From positions 1 through 64,000 of the forward strand of contig JAFRJI010000012.1 in the NCBI GenBank assembly GCA_017432345.1: a stretch of DNA of 64,000 nt, in the 5' to 3' direction. The notes beneath the pieces were generated by a model that saw only the letters and a program-made list of their open reading frames with translations, ran no database searches and had not been told where the DNA came from. Positions 41,158 through 51,734 of this stretch are shown in pieces; within the stretch, counting starts at the first letter, position 1, and each line of letters opens with the position of its first letter. The stretch is from Bacillota bacterium. GTDB lineage: Bacteria; Bacillota; Clostridia; Peptostreptococcales; Anaerovoracaceae. A program made the position numbers and the translations under genes.

Positions 41158-41856
41158 ATGCAAAACGCTCCGAAAGGCATCTCATTAAAAGCTGGCTTGC
41201 TGATCCTGATCACGCTCGTCGTCTCGGCGGCGCTTTTTGCTGCGTGCATCGTTTTCGGCGCGGCGAAGATCCAGAGCCATTCCGTCTCTGCAAAAGCTCA
41301 GGCCACGAAAGATGTTGCCGAAGAAGCAAAGCCGGTCGATATCGCGAATGCCCTCCGCGAAAAGACGGTCACCGCCGTCTATGAGAAGGAGTCCATTCCG
41401 GCGTATTCCTACAGCCAGATCTGGAACATGGATGTCAGCCAGCCGAGCGGCGTCACCGTCGATGACTTGCGGCAGGTCTCCCGCGGCGCCTTTGTCGGCC
41501 TGGAGGAGGCTTTTGTAAAAGCGGAAAAAGACTATGGTGTGAACTGCCTGTTCGTGATGGGGATTGCATCCCTGGAGAGCGCCAACGGAACGATCTGCTT
41601 CAAGCCGAACAACATGTTCGGTTTCGGCAACAGGGGGTTTTCCTCAAAGGCGGAATGCATCGATGTCGTTTCTCGGGCGTTGGCGTACAACTACCTGACG
41701 CCGGGCGGCGGGCTCTACAGCGGGAAGCGCATCACCGACGTCAACCGGCGGTACGCGGCCAGTTCCACCTGGGACGAAAAGGTCTGCCGCAACATGGCGC
41801 GATACTATTCCGTGATCAGTCAATACCACAACAGCCAGCTGGAGAAGCTCAAATAA
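41158..41856 (+). CDS. Membrane-anchored glucosaminidase-domain protein (copy 1)
   Basis: 232 residues. A hydrophobic helix (about 12-36, LLILITLVVSAALFAACIVF) anchors or exports it. The C-terminal half (about 115-220) is a glucosaminidase-family muramidase-like domain with LFVMGIASLESANG, the probable catalytic Glu, then NNMFGFGN and YLTPGGGLYSGKRITDVNRR. Such enzymes cleave the glycan strand of peptidoglycan. A paralogue follows one base later. This copy has an ATG start with a weak AAGGAAAG site. Confidence 0.85.
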   Translation: MQNAPKGISLKAGLLILITLVVSAALFAACIVFGAAKIQSHSVSAKAQATKDVAEEAKPVDIANALREKTVTAVYEKESIPAYSYSQIWNMDVSQPSGVTVDDLRQVSRGAFVGLEEAFVKAEKDYGVNCLFVMGIASLESANGTICFKPNNMFGFGNRGFSSKAECIDVVSRALAYNYLTPGGGLYSGKRITDVNRRYAASSTWDEKVCRNMARYYSVISQYHNSQLEKLK

Positions 41857-41857
41857 C

Positions 41858-42535
41858 ATGAATCTGAAGACCGTTTCCATCATCGTATCCGCGCTCGCTC
41901 TCTCCGTGATCCTGTTTTTCGCGGTGCTGGCTTTGGGTGCGTTCAAACTCAATGCCGCATCGGATTCGGCTGCGCAGCAGGATGCGATCGAGAGCGCCCG
42001 GCAGGCGGAACCCGTCGATCTAGGCAATGAACTCCGCGAGCTCACCGTGGAGAGCGTGCTGGAGAAAGAATCTATCCCGGCGTATTCCTACGCGGAAGTC
42101 TGCAGCATGGACATGAGCAAGCCGAGCGGCGTGACGGTCGAGGATCTGAAGCTGGTCACCCGGTACAACCTTGTCGGTCTGGAAGAAAAACTCTATCAGA
42201 TGGAGCAGGACTACGATCTGAACTGCCTGTTCCTTCTCGGCATCGCTTCACACGAGAGCGCCTACGGCACGAGCCAGTTCCACCCGAACAACATCTGCGG
42301 CTACGGCTACAGCGGGTTCCCGTCGAAAGAGGCCTGCCTCGACCAGGTCGGACGCGTGCTGGCCAAGAACTACCTTAACCCATCCGGTCCTTACTACAAA
42401 GGAACCACCATCGATTCCGTCAATAAAACATATGCGGCCGACCCGGCTTGGGATAGCAAGGTCGCCCGCAAAGTTGCATACTTTTATGAAGTGATCAGCG
42501 CCCATCATAATGAGCAGCTGAACAAGTTGAAATAG
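41858..42535 (+). CDS. Membrane-anchored glucosaminidase-domain protein (copy 2)
   Basis: 225 residues, a tandem paralogue of 41158-41856 with the same layout: N-terminal helix (VSIIVSALALSVILFFAVLAL), a matching VDLGNELRELTVESVLEKES (first copy: VDIANALREKTVTAVYEKES) and the catalytic region LFLLGIASHESAYG. Similarity spans the whole protein, so this is a local duplication followed by divergence. It begins one base after the stop of copy 1 (TAACATG) and ends in a terminator that uses the stop codon. Confidence 0.85.
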   Translation: MNLKTVSIIVSALALSVILFFAVLALGAFKLNAASDSAAQQDAIESARQAEPVDLGNELRELTVESVLEKESIPAYSYAEVCSMDMSKPSGVTVEDLKLVTRYNLVGLEEKLYQMEQDYDLNCLFLLGIASHESAYGTSQFHPNNICGYGYSGFPSKEACLDQVGRVLAKNYLNPSGPYYKGTTIDSVNKTYAADPAWDSKVARKVAYFYEVISAHHNEQLNKLK

Positions 42536-42556
42536 CGCGCCCGACGCGCTTTTTTA
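42535..42556 (+). terminator. Terminator overlapping the end of the convergent nucleotidyltransferase gene
   Basis: GCGCG-N5-CGCGC (42535-42549) followed by TTTTTTA. It begins with the last base of the glucosaminidase stop codon, and its T-run contains the stop of the convergent gene that ends at 42554. Confidence 0.8.
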
Positions 42557-43477
42557 TTTCCAGAGTTTCTCCGGATATTCGCCTTTGTCTTTCTTGGCCT
42601 GCAGTTCGTCGTGGACGCTCTGCTTGTCTTCTTTATACGTCACGCCGCACCACTTATCGCTGCATTTCAGGACCTTGACGTTGGCTTTGCCGTCTTTGAT
42701 CAGCTTGTCTACCGTCAGCGGCAGCAGGTATTCGCTCTTCAGCGGGTTCGCCGGAACATCGTTGCGGAAGAAATCTTCGATCCCTGCTTTGAGCTCATCG
42801 ATCATGCTGGCGGTGAATCCCCAGAAGTTCATCGAGACCAGCGTGTCGTTCGGCAGCACGTTCCAGGTCGCGCCGTCGTCTTCCGTGAAGCAGATCCCTT
42901 CCGGCCTTTGCATGATTTTCTTCCGTTCTTTCACGCCCTGAAGGAATCCATTCTCGTCCATTTCGCAAACGCCCCGGGAAACGTGCCCGTTCTCGGTGAT
43001 GGTGTTTTCCAGTTTGTAGCCGGCCATGCAGTATTCGTATTTCTCGCCGTCTTCGTGTTCGGTCAGGTATTCGTACACGCTGACGTATCCGCCCGGCCCG
43101 TAATAGTCATCCGCGTTGATGACTGCAAAAGGCCCGTCGACCAGATCCCGGCACGCCAGGATCGCGTGGGATGTTCCCCATGGCTTTTCCCTTCCCTCCG
43201 GAATCTCGACCCAGTCCGGGATGTCGGTCAGCGCCTGGTACGCGTATTCGATCTCCATGAATCGGCCGGCCCTCTCATCGACCAGTTCGCGGAAAATGTC
43301 CCGGTGCTCTTTGCGGATCACGAAGATCGCCCGGTCGAAGCCTGCCATCATCGCATCGTATAGTGAAAAATCGAGAATGATCTCGCCTGTATCCGTTACT
43401 GTATCTACCTGTTTCAATCCGCCGTACCGGGAACCCATACCTGCGGCCATGATGATCAGTGTTGGTTTTTTCGCCAT
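42554..43477 (-). CDS. Sugar-phosphate nucleotidyltransferase
   Basis: A 307-residue nucleotidyltransferase with the GT-A-like signature MAAGMGSRYGGLKQ at residues 10-23 and an INADDYYG metal-binding motif near 123. Sequence after residue 150 (YCMAGYKLENTITENGHVSRG) is typical of a subgroup annotated as NDP-sugar pyrophosphorylases. The sugar and nucleotide are not deducible. The AGGGAGG site precedes its ATG at 43477. It converges on the glucosaminidase pair, so any link to cell-wall sugars is only suggestive. Confidence 0.83.
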   Translation of the reverse strand: MAKKPTLIIMAAGMGSRYGGLKQVDTVTDTGEIILDFSLYDAMMAGFDRAIFVIRKEHRDIFRELVDERAGRFMEIEYAYQALTDIPDWVEIPEGREKPWGTSHAILACRDLVDGPFAVINADDYYGPGGYVSVYEYLTEHEDGEKYEYCMAGYKLENTITENGHVSRGVCEMDENGFLQGVKERKKIMQRPEGICFTEDDGATWNVLPNDTLVSMNFWGFTASMIDELKAGIEDFFRNDVPANPLKSEYLLPLTVDKLIKDGKANVKVLKCSDKWCGVTYKEDKQSVHDELQAKKDKGEYPEKLWK

Positions 43478-43564
43478 GTCGTTCCTCCCTTGAAAAGTGA
43501 AGTTCCTTTTGTGTCATTATTCTATCACAAATGTACGATTCGAGAAAATACATTGTTCGGAGTG

Positions 43565-43573
43565 TGCTATAAT
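43565..43573 (+). promoter_or_regulatory. Extended -10 promoter for the 43.6-45.8 kb gene group
   Basis: TGCTATAAT, an extended -10 box, lies 32 bases before the ATG at 43606, which has an AAGGGGG site. No good -35 is visible at normal spacing. Confidence 0.55.
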
Positions 43574-43605
43574 ATCAGAAACAGAACATAAAGGGGGAAT
43601 CTGCT

Positions 43606-43992
43606 ATGATTACAGTCCTGATCGTTATCGTCGCTGTCATCGTTATGGTCATCATCGGCTCCGCCATGATGCGCAAGGACAAAGGCAACGGCAAAGAGGA
43701 CGATGATAAAATCGTTACGAGTCAATCATTGCATGAACAGGTCAATAGAGAACGCCAGCGAGAAGGCATGAATACCATCGAGGCGATCAACACCATCGGC
43801 GGGACCAGCACCAGCAACCTGGCGCGGAAAGACAAGTCCTGGAACAGTGTTCCGGATTTCTTCATCAAAATGACCAAGGGCGAAGACGGCAGACCGGAAG
43901 CAGAAGAATCTGCCGAGGCGCCAGCTGAAGCGGAGGTTGACGCTCCGGTCGAAGCTGAAGTTGAGGCGCCAAAGGAGACGCCAAATGAGTAA
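43606..43992 (+). CDS. Small membrane-anchored acidic protein
   Basis: 128 residues with an N-terminal transmembrane helix (2-21, ITVLIVIVAVIVMVIIGSAM), then a polar region (HEQVNRERQREGMNTIEAI) and a low-complexity acidic tail of repeated AE/EAP units ending KETPNE. No known domain is recognisable. Its stop overlaps the start of the next gene by eight bases, so the two are translationally coupled. Function unknown. Confidence 0.6.
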   Translation: MITVLIVIVAVIVMVIIGSAMMRKDKGNGKEDDDKIVTSQSLHEQVNRERQREGMNTIEAINTIGGTSTSNLARKDKSWNSVPDFFIKMTKGEDGRPEAEESAEAPAEAEVDAPVEAEVEAPKETPNE

Positions 43993-44461
43993 GCCGTTGA
44001 TTCTCGTGACCGGCTATTTCGGCGCGCCTATCGAAGAGACCGCCCGCGGCATCGCGGAACGTGAGAATTTTGCATATCTGTCACTGGATGAAGAGGTCGT
44101 GCGGCGTGACGGCCGGTCGATCCACCGCCTCGTCATGATGAACGGGGAGCATGGCTACCGGAACACGGAGTACGAGATCCTGAACGAGATCAACGAGGAT
44201 CCGGACCGGGACGCGCTGGTCATCTCATGCGGTGACGGGGTGCTTTATGACGACATGTCCCGGGAGATCGCGCAGGCGAACACCCTCGTGATCGCCGGGG
44301 AAGATCTGTCGACGGACGAATTGTGGGAGCGTGCAAGAACCATGGGCGGCACCTATCACGCGTTCATGTTCTTCGGTAGTGACGACGAAAAGCGGCAGGC
44401 GTTTGAACGATACCTTGAGCGGCAGCGCGTTCTTTTTGAGGGTGCGAAAGACCGCCCATAA
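43985..44461 (+). CDS. Degenerate shikimate-kinase-like protein lacking the P-loop lysine
   Basis: 158 residues. Layout follows AroK: TGYFGAPIEETARGIAERENF where Walker A GxxGxGKS/T should be, LSLDEEVVRRDGRSI with the substrate aspartate, GYRNTEYEILNEI with the conserved arginine, and VISCGDGVLYDD where the Gly-triplet would be. The P-loop Lys is Glu and the Gly-Lys-Ser/Thr is lost, so ATP binding is unlikely. The start at 43985 overlaps the previous stop; a start at 43937 would sit inside the upstream gene. Possibly a regulatory or binding protein derived from shikimate kinase. Confidence 0.7.
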   Translation: MSKPLILVTGYFGAPIEETARGIAERENFAYLSLDEEVVRRDGRSIHRLVMMNGEHGYRNTEYEILNEINEDPDRDALVISCGDGVLYDDMSREIAQANTLVIAGEDLSTDELWERARTMGGTYHAFMFFGSDDEKRQAFERYLERQRVLFEGAKDRP

Positions 44462-44483
44462 TATACATTTTGAGGAGGAACCT

Positions 44484-45032
44484 ATGATTCAGAAACGAGA
44501 AGACGCAGCGAAGGAAGCTGCGATGAGAGTTGCACAGGCGATGGTCGCCGCGGCGGTGACCGCGCCAAAGGGCCACGGTTTTGATAAGATCTGCGCCGCC
44601 ATCGTGGACGGTGAGGAAAAGGACCGGATGGCCGAACATATGCGCGACATTTATAAAGAGACCGGTGAGCCGTTCTATAACCGTGACGCCGGTTGCGTGG
44701 ACGGGAGCCACTGCGTGGTGCTGCTGGCAGTCAAAGACGATCCGAATATGCAGGCCAATTGCGGTTACTGCGGATTGCCGGATTGCGCGGCCAACCGGGA
44801 GGTCGGCGCCAGCTGCGCGTTCAACATCACCGACCTGGGAATCGCCCTCGGTTCTGCCGTATCCATTGCGGCGGACAACCGCATCGATTCGCGCGTGTTC
44901 TTCTCCGCCGGCAAGGCGGCCCTGCGCATGGGCATTTTCGGCGAGGATGTCAAGGTCTGCTACGGCATTCCGCTCTCGACCTATGGAAAGAGCAATTTCT
45001 TCGACCGGGATCCGGGCGCGGTGCTGCTGTAA
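44484..45032 (+). CDS. DUF2148 (ferredoxin-like cysteine cluster) protein
   Basis: 182 residues from ATG 44484, preceded by GAGGAGG. The DUF2148 signature appears as NCGYCGLPDCAANRE with SCAFNITDLGIALGSAV; the cysteine spacing suggests an iron-sulfur cluster. It is typical of anaerobes and has no experimentally settled function. A longer frame beginning at 44331 overlaps the upstream gene and is not credible. It lies between the shikimate-kinase-like gene and plsC, with small gaps. Confidence 0.88.
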   Translation: MIQKREDAAKEAAMRVAQAMVAAAVTAPKGHGFDKICAAIVDGEEKDRMAEHMRDIYKETGEPFYNRDAGCVDGSHCVVLLAVKDDPNMQANCGYCGLPDCAANREVGASCAFNITDLGIALGSAVSIAADNRIDSRVFFSAGKAALRMGIFGEDVKVCYGIPLSTYGKSNFFDRDPGAVLL

Positions 45033-45059
45033 TTTATTCTTTTATCAACAGGAGTTCAT

Positions 45060-45812
45060 ATGAAAATACTTCCAAACATTCCAATGGCTCTCACCTTACT
45101 GAAGGATGTCCGCCATTACAAGAAATATGCAAAACTCATTGACGCGGCCCGGGCCCGCGGCGATTTCGAAGAAGAGCGCCGGTTGATTTTAGAGTGCACT
45201 TCTACGTTCGGGAAGCTGATCCTGGATCAGGTAGGTTGCGACCTGCATGTGCAGGGACGGGAAAATATCCCGGACAAAGGTCCGATCGTCATCATGGCGA
45301 ATCACCAGAGCTACGCGGATATTCCGGTCTGCTTTGCCGTCTTTGACAAGTTCCAGTTCGGATTCATCGCGAAGCAGTATCTCGCCAAGATGCCGCTCTG
45401 CGGTCCGTGGATGCCGCGCATCCGCAGCGTCTTCATCGAAAATGACGATCCTCGCGAGGCGCTCAAGGCGATCAACAAGGGCATCGAATACATTGAAGAC
45501 GGTTTCTCCATGGCGATCTGTCCGGAGGGAACGCGGAGCAAAGGCCCTGAAATGGGTCCGTTCATGCGCGGCGCGGTCAAACTGGCGACCAAGCCGAAGG
45601 TTCCAATCGTTCCGGTCTCCATCAATGGCACTTACCGCATGTTTGAAGAGACCGGCATCGTGACGCCTACCCGCATCGGCGTTATTGTCCATGAGCCGAT
45701 CGAAACAGAGGGCCTGACCCGCCAGGAAGAGCGCGGTCTTGGAACACGGATCGAACAGATCATCAAGGACGGCGTCGAGAAACTGGTCGCAGAAGAACAG
45801 GCGTCGGCTTAA
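45060..45812 (+). CDS. plsC: 1-acyl-sn-glycerol-3-phosphate acyltransferase
   Basis: A 250-residue membrane-associated acyltransferase of phospholipid synthesis, adding the second acyl chain to lysophosphatidic acid. The NHQSYADIP motif (NHxxxxD) near residue 80 and EGTRSKGPEMGPFMRGA near 158 are diagnostic. AGGAG lies close upstream of the ATG. It is the last gene before a 270-bp gap that holds a large palindrome. Confidence 0.92.
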   Translation: MKILPNIPMALTLLKDVRHYKKYAKLIDAARARGDFEEERRLILECTSTFGKLILDQVGCDLHVQGRENIPDKGPIVIMANHQSYADIPVCFAVFDKFQFGFIAKQYLAKMPLCGPWMPRIRSVFIENDDPREALKAINKGIEYIEDGFSMAICPEGTRSKGPEMGPFMRGAVKLATKPKVPIVPVSINGTYRMFEETGIVTPTRIGVIVHEPIETEGLTRQEERGLGTRIEQIIKDGVEKLVAEEQASA

Positions 45813-45832
45813 CGCGATAGCGGGCTGCACAC

Positions 45833-45932
45833 GAGCGTCTCCGCAGGAGCAGCGTCGGCCACCTCTTCAAAGATGAGGACGATAATTGGTGCACAGACGA
45901 GGATTGCGACGGAGCGTCTCCGCAGGAGCAGC
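45833..45932. repeat. Direct repeat of 21 bp in the plsC-trpS gap
   Basis: GAGCGTCTCCGCAGGAGCAGC occurs at 45833-45853 and again at 45912-45932, 79 bases apart. The second copy lies in the left arm of the palindrome. This suggests partial duplication of the arm. Confidence 0.85.
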
Positions 45933-46079
45933 AACAATCACAAATGCAGCGAGTATAAAGAATAGCAAAACGCCGGAAACTGCTTGAGCGAAGCGAGTTT
46001 TTCCGGCGTTCTATTCTTTACGAGCAAATGTATGTGATTGTCTGCGACGAGGACATCGCTCCAGAGAAATCCTCGTCTG
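45894..46079. repeat. 186-bp imperfect palindrome with a terminator core
   Basis: Outer arms CAGACGAGGATT (45894-45905) / AATCCTCGTCTG (46068-46079); GGAGCG 45911-45916 / CGCTCC 46057-46062; CAATCACA 45935-45942 / TGTGATTG 46033-46040; AAAGAATAG 45957-45965 / CTATTCTTT 46011-46019; ACGCCGGAAA 45970-45979 / TTTCCGGCGT 46000-46009. The pairs keep register throughout. The inner part is a good bidirectional terminator for plsC and trpS, but the size greatly exceeds a terminator and is MITE- or REP-like. No target duplication is evident. Confidence 0.85.
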
Positions 46080-46082
46080 GGT

Positions 46083-47066
46083 TTATCCCAGCCCGAGTCC
46101 GAACTTGTCCCTGACTCTCTTCATGACCGGCTGCGCAATCGCGTTCGCCCGTTCTGCTCCATCCCGGAGGATGTTCTTGAGCTCATCCGATTCGCGGATC
46201 TCATTGTAATTCTGCTTAATCGGCGCCAGCGCTTCCTGCGTAACGGCGACGAGTTCTTTCTTTAAGTCGCCATATCCACGCCAGTTCTGCTCCGCCAGGA
46301 TCTCCTCGACGGTCTTGCCGCTCAAGGCGCTGTAGATGTTCAGCAGATTGCTGACGCCCGGCTTGTTCACCGGATCGAACCGGAACTCGCCGTCGCAGTC
46401 CGTCGTTGCGCGCATGATCGACTTCTTGATCTTGCTGTCTTCGTCGAGCAGCGAGATCCGGGAATGAACGTTTTCCGCGCTTTTGCTCATCTTCTGCTCC
46501 GGATCGTCCAGCGCCATGATGCGGGCGCCGGCCTTCATAAACCGGCCATCCGGCACGACAAACGTCTTGCCGTACTTGTTGTTGACGCGGATCGCGATGT
46601 CCCGCGCCAGCTCGATGTGCTGCTTCTGGTCGTTCCCGACCGGCACCACATCCGTATCGTACAGCAGAATATCCGCCGCCATCAGGACCGGATACGTCAG
46701 CAGCCCCGTGCCGACCGATTCCTGCCCGCCGCTCTTGGCCTTGAACTGCGTCATGCGGCTGAGCTCCCCGGTGTAAGAATTACAGCAAAGCACCCAGCCC
46801 AGCTCCGCGTGTCCGCTGACCTGCGACTGCACGAAAATGATCGACTTCTTCGGGTCGATCCCGATGGCCAAGTAAAGAGCGGCCACATCGAGGATGTGCT
46901 TTCTCAGTTCCTTCGGATCCTGCGGCACGGTGATGGCGTGCTCGTCCACGATGCAGTAGATGCATTCATGATCCTGCTGCAGTTCCACAAATTGCTTCAG
47001 GGCACCCAGATAGTTGCCCAAATGTATGTTGCCTGTCGGCTGTACGCCTGAAAATACGCGTTTCAT
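46083..47066 (-). CDS. trpS: Tryptophanyl-tRNA synthetase
   Basis: Charges tRNA-Trp. Its 327 residues match the class Ic family. The HIGH-equivalent is GNIHLGNYLG near residue 12 and KMSKSAEN is near 192. GNDQKQHIELARDIA contributes to tryptophan and tRNA recognition. The gene lies 10 bp downstream of gyrA on the same strand, ending beside the 186-bp palindrome. Confidence 0.97.
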   Translation of the reverse strand: MKRVFSGVQPTGNIHLGNYLGALKQFVELQQDHECIYCIVDEHAITVPQDPKELRKHILDVAALYLAIGIDPKKSIIFVQSQVSGHAELGWVLCCNSYTGELSRMTQFKAKSGGQESVGTGLLTYPVLMAADILLYDTDVVPVGNDQKQHIELARDIAIRVNNKYGKTFVVPDGRFMKAGARIMALDDPEQKMSKSAENVHSRISLLDEDSKIKKSIMRATTDCDGEFRFDPVNKPGVSNLLNIYSALSGKTVEEILAEQNWRGYGDLKKELVAVTQEALAPIKQNYNEIRESDELKNILRDGAERANAIAQPVMKRVRDKFGLGLG

Positions 47067-47076
47067 CTGTTCTCTC

Positions 47077-49665
47077 CTATACGTCTAATTTCATCTGTTG
47101 TCCTGCTTCAGCCTTTGCTTCGGCTTCCGCCTTCTCCGCCTCGGCCCGTTCGGCCTCCGCTTCTGCCTTTTTGCGTGCCCGCTGTTTCTGCGCCAACATC
47201 GCGTTTTCTTCATATTCGTCTTCCCGTATCACCTTGGCCATGGATATGATGTTGATGTCTTCTCCTGTCCGCATGATCTTGACGCCCTGCGTCGCCCGGC
47301 CGAGTTTGGATACGCCCTTGGCTTCGATCCGGATGACGGTGCCTTCGGAATTGATCAGGATGATCTCATCGTCATCGTCCACGACGCAGGCTCCGATGAG
47401 CTGCCCGGTCTTCTTGAACTTGCTCTTGTCATAGGTCAGCAATCCCTTGCCGCCTCTGGCCTGAACTTTGTATTCCTCCACCGGCGTCCGCTTGCCGTAG
47501 CCCTTGCTGGCCACGACGAAGAGCTCTTCGCCCGGCTGCACCAGTTCCATCGCGACGACTTCATCGTCCCCTTCCAGCTTGATGGCTCTCACGCCGCCGG
47601 CGACTCTGCCCATCGGCCGCACATCTTCTTCGGAGAAGCAAATGCACTTACCGTTCTTGGTGATGATGATGACGTTGTCCGTTCCGGACGTCTGCCGGAT
47701 CCCGACCAGCTCGTCCCCATCCTTGAGTGTGATGGCGATGAGTCCCGTCTTCCGGTTCGTATCAAACTGGGAAATCGCGGTCTTCTTGATCGTTCCGTTC
47801 TTGGTGACAGCGATCAGATACTTGTCATCCAGGAAGGTGCGGAATGGAATGATCGTCGTGATGTTCTCCATCGACGTCATGTTCAGGAAGTTCGCCGCGT
47901 TGGTGCCTTTGGCCGTCCGCGTCGCCTCCGGAATCTCGTAGGCTTTGATCTTGTGAACTTTGCCCTTGTTTGTGAAGAACATGAGCTCGTCATGGGTCGA
48001 GGTGAGCAGCAGCTGCCGCACGAAATCGTTCTCCCGTGTGGTCAGCCCGGTCACGCCCTTGCCTCCCCTCTTCTGCGTCTTGTAGGTGTCTGCCGGGATC
48101 CGCTTCAGGTATCCGCGGTGGGTCAGCGTGATGGCGACCTGCTTCTCTTCGATCAGATCTTCCTCGTCCATGTCGCCTTCGTCGGCGATGATCTTGGTCC
48201 TTCTCTTATCGGCCCACTTTTTCTTGATCTCCAGCATCTCGTCACGGATGACTCCCATGAGAAGTTTTTCATCCGCGAGCAGGCTCTTGAAGTACGCGAT
48301 CTTATTGCAAAGTTCTTCGTACTCGGCCTCCAGTTTCTCGCGTTCCAGTCCCTGCAGACGGGCCAGTCTCATGTCGAGGATCGCCTGCGCCTGGATATCC
48401 GTGAGCTTGAACCGCTTCATGAGTTTTTGCTTGGCATCGTTGTAGCTCTCGCGGATGGTTTTGATGACGGCGTCGATGTTGTCCAGCGCGATCCGCAGAC
48501 CTTCCACGATGTGAGCTCTCGCCTCCGCTTTCTCCAGATCGAATTGCGTCCGTCTGGTCACGACGTCTCTCTGGTGCTTCAGGTATTCCTCGATGATCTG
48601 CTTCAAGTTCAGGACCTTCGGCCTGCCGTCGACGATTGCCAGCATGATCATGCTGTAGTTTTCCTGGAGGGAAGTGTGTTTGTAGAGCTTGTTCAGCATG
48701 ACCCTCGGATTGACCGACGCCTTCAGCTCGATGACGATGCGGATGCCGTCCCTATTTGATTCATCGCGTATCGCCGATATACCATCCAGCTTCTTATCCC
48801 GGACCAGTTCGCCGATTTTTTCAAGCATTCTGGCCTTGTTGACCTGGTACGGTATTTCGGTGATGATGATCTGGGATTTCCCGCGGCTCGTCTCTTCTAT
48901 TTCACAAACGGAGCGGATGACGCACTTGCCCTGCCCCGTTCTGTATGCTTCCTGGAAGCCTTTCTTGCCCAGGATCTGCGCGCCCGTCGGGAAATCCGGT
49001 CCCTTGATGATCTTGATCAGATCTTCGACGGTGCATTCTTTATCGTTGATCCCGCATTCGATCATCTTGACGCAGGCATCGACGGTCTCGCCGAGATTGT
49101 GCGGCGGGATCGATGTCGCCATACCGACGGCGATACCGTTGCTTCCGTTGATAAGAAGGTTCGGTACGCGTGACGGCAGTACGACCGGTTCCACGTCTTC
49201 TTCGTCGAAGTTCGGGATCATGTCCACCGTATTCTTTTCGATGTCACGGATCATCTGCAGCGCGAACGGCGTCATTCTCGCTTCTGTATAACGCATCGCC
49301 GCGGCGCCGTCGCCGTCGATGGATCCGAAGTTGCCGTGTCCGTCGATGAGCGGGTATCTGGTCGCAAAAGGCTGCGCCAGTTTGACCATGGCCTCATAGA
49401 TGGAGCTGTCGCCGTGCGGGTGGTATTTACCCATGACATCGCCGACGATACGGGCGGATTTTCTATGCGGTTTGTCCGGGGTGATCCCCAGACCGTTCAT
49501 TCCATAAAGTATTCTTCTGTGAACCGGCTTGAGTCCGTCCCTGACATCAGGAAGGGCTCTGCCCACGATGACGCTCATGGCGTAGTCGATGTAGGAGTTT
49601 TTCATCTCATCGTGGATCTCGTGCTGTATCATTCTCTGGTCTTCCAGTAAGTTGTTCTTCGTCAC
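47077..49665 (-). CDS. gyrA: DNA gyrase subunit A
   Basis: The breakage-reunion subunit of gyrase, 862 residues. It starts at a GTG with AGGAGGG eight bases upstream. The catalytic tyrosine is in [10 protein letters not shown] near residue 120; [17 protein letters not shown] lies near 165. The C-terminal beta-pinwheel has GyrA-box-like QKRGGKG near 525 and QARGGKG near 740. The extreme C-terminus is an unusual Ala/Glu/Lys-rich tail ([20 protein letters not shown]). It lies 19 bp downstream of gyrB. Confidence 0.98.
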   Translation of the reverse strand: MTKNNLLEDQRMIQHEIHDEMKNSYIDYAMSVIVGRALPDVRDGLKPVHRRILYGMNGLGITPDKPHRKSARIVGDVMGKYHPHGDSSIYEAMVKLAQPFATRYPLIDGHGNFGSIDGDGAAAMRYTEARMTPFALQMIRDIEKNTVDMIPNFDEEDVEPVVLPSRVPNLLINGSNGIAVGMATSIPPHNLGETVDACVKMIECGINDKECTVEDLIKIIKGPDFPTGAQILGKKGFQEAYRTGQGKCVIRSVCEIEETSRGKSQIIITEIPYQVNKARMLEKIGELVRDKKLDGISAIRDESNRDGIRIVIELKASVNPRVMLNKLYKHTSLQENYSMIMLAIVDGRPKVLNLKQIIEEYLKHQRDVVTRRTQFDLEKAEARAHIVEGLRIALDNIDAVIKTIRESYNDAKQKLMKRFKLTDIQAQAILDMRLARLQGLEREKLEAEYEELCNKIAYFKSLLADEKLLMGVIRDEMLEIKKKWADKRRTKIIADEGDMDEEDLIEEKQVAITLTHRGYLKRIPADTYKTQKRGGKGVTGLTTRENDFVRQLLLTSTHDELMFFTNKGKVHKIKAYEIPEATRTAKGTNAANFLNMTSMENITTIIPFRTFLDDKYLIAVTKNGTIKKTAISQFDTNRKTGLIAITLKDGDELVGIRQTSGTDNVIIITKNGKCICFSEEDVRPMGRVAGGVRAIKLEGDDEVVAMELVQPGEELFVVASKGYGKRTPVEEYKVQARGGKGLLTYDKSKFKKTGQLIGACVVDDDDEIILINSEGTVIRIEAKGVSKLGRATQGVKIMRTGEDINIISMAKVIREDEYEENAMLAQKQRARKKAEAEAERAEAEKAEAEAKAEAGQQMKLDV

Positions 49666-49684
49666 TTAAGATGCCCTCCTTTCC

Positions 49685-51589
<1,905 letters not shown>

Positions 51590-51630
51590 TCAATAATCTC
51601 CTTTTATAAATTTGGTCACAAACACAGTAT

Positions 51631-51659
51631 ATTGTAGCATAAAATCGCCGATTTTACAA
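51631..51659 (-). promoter_or_regulatory. gyrB promoter
   Basis: The minus strand reads TTGTAA, a 17-base spacer, then TACAAT, about 41 bases before the gyrB ATG. Confidence 0.75.
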
Positions 51660-51677
51660 GATTTTGTGTTATTTTAA

Positions 51678-51719
51678 TAAAAAACACGACTAGGCATTAA
51701 ATAAACGCTCTAATCGTGT
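51678..51719 (-). terminator. recF terminator
   Basis: Arms ACACGA (51684-51689) / TCGTGT (51714-51719), extended by further pairs, followed on the minus strand by TTTTTTATT. It lies 15 bases past the recF stop. Confidence 0.8.
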
Positions 51720-51734
51720 ATTATCACTTTATAT

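Noticed and set aside
47098..48759. 553-codon plus-strand frame
   Set aside because: Antisense to gyrA, with no family resemblance.
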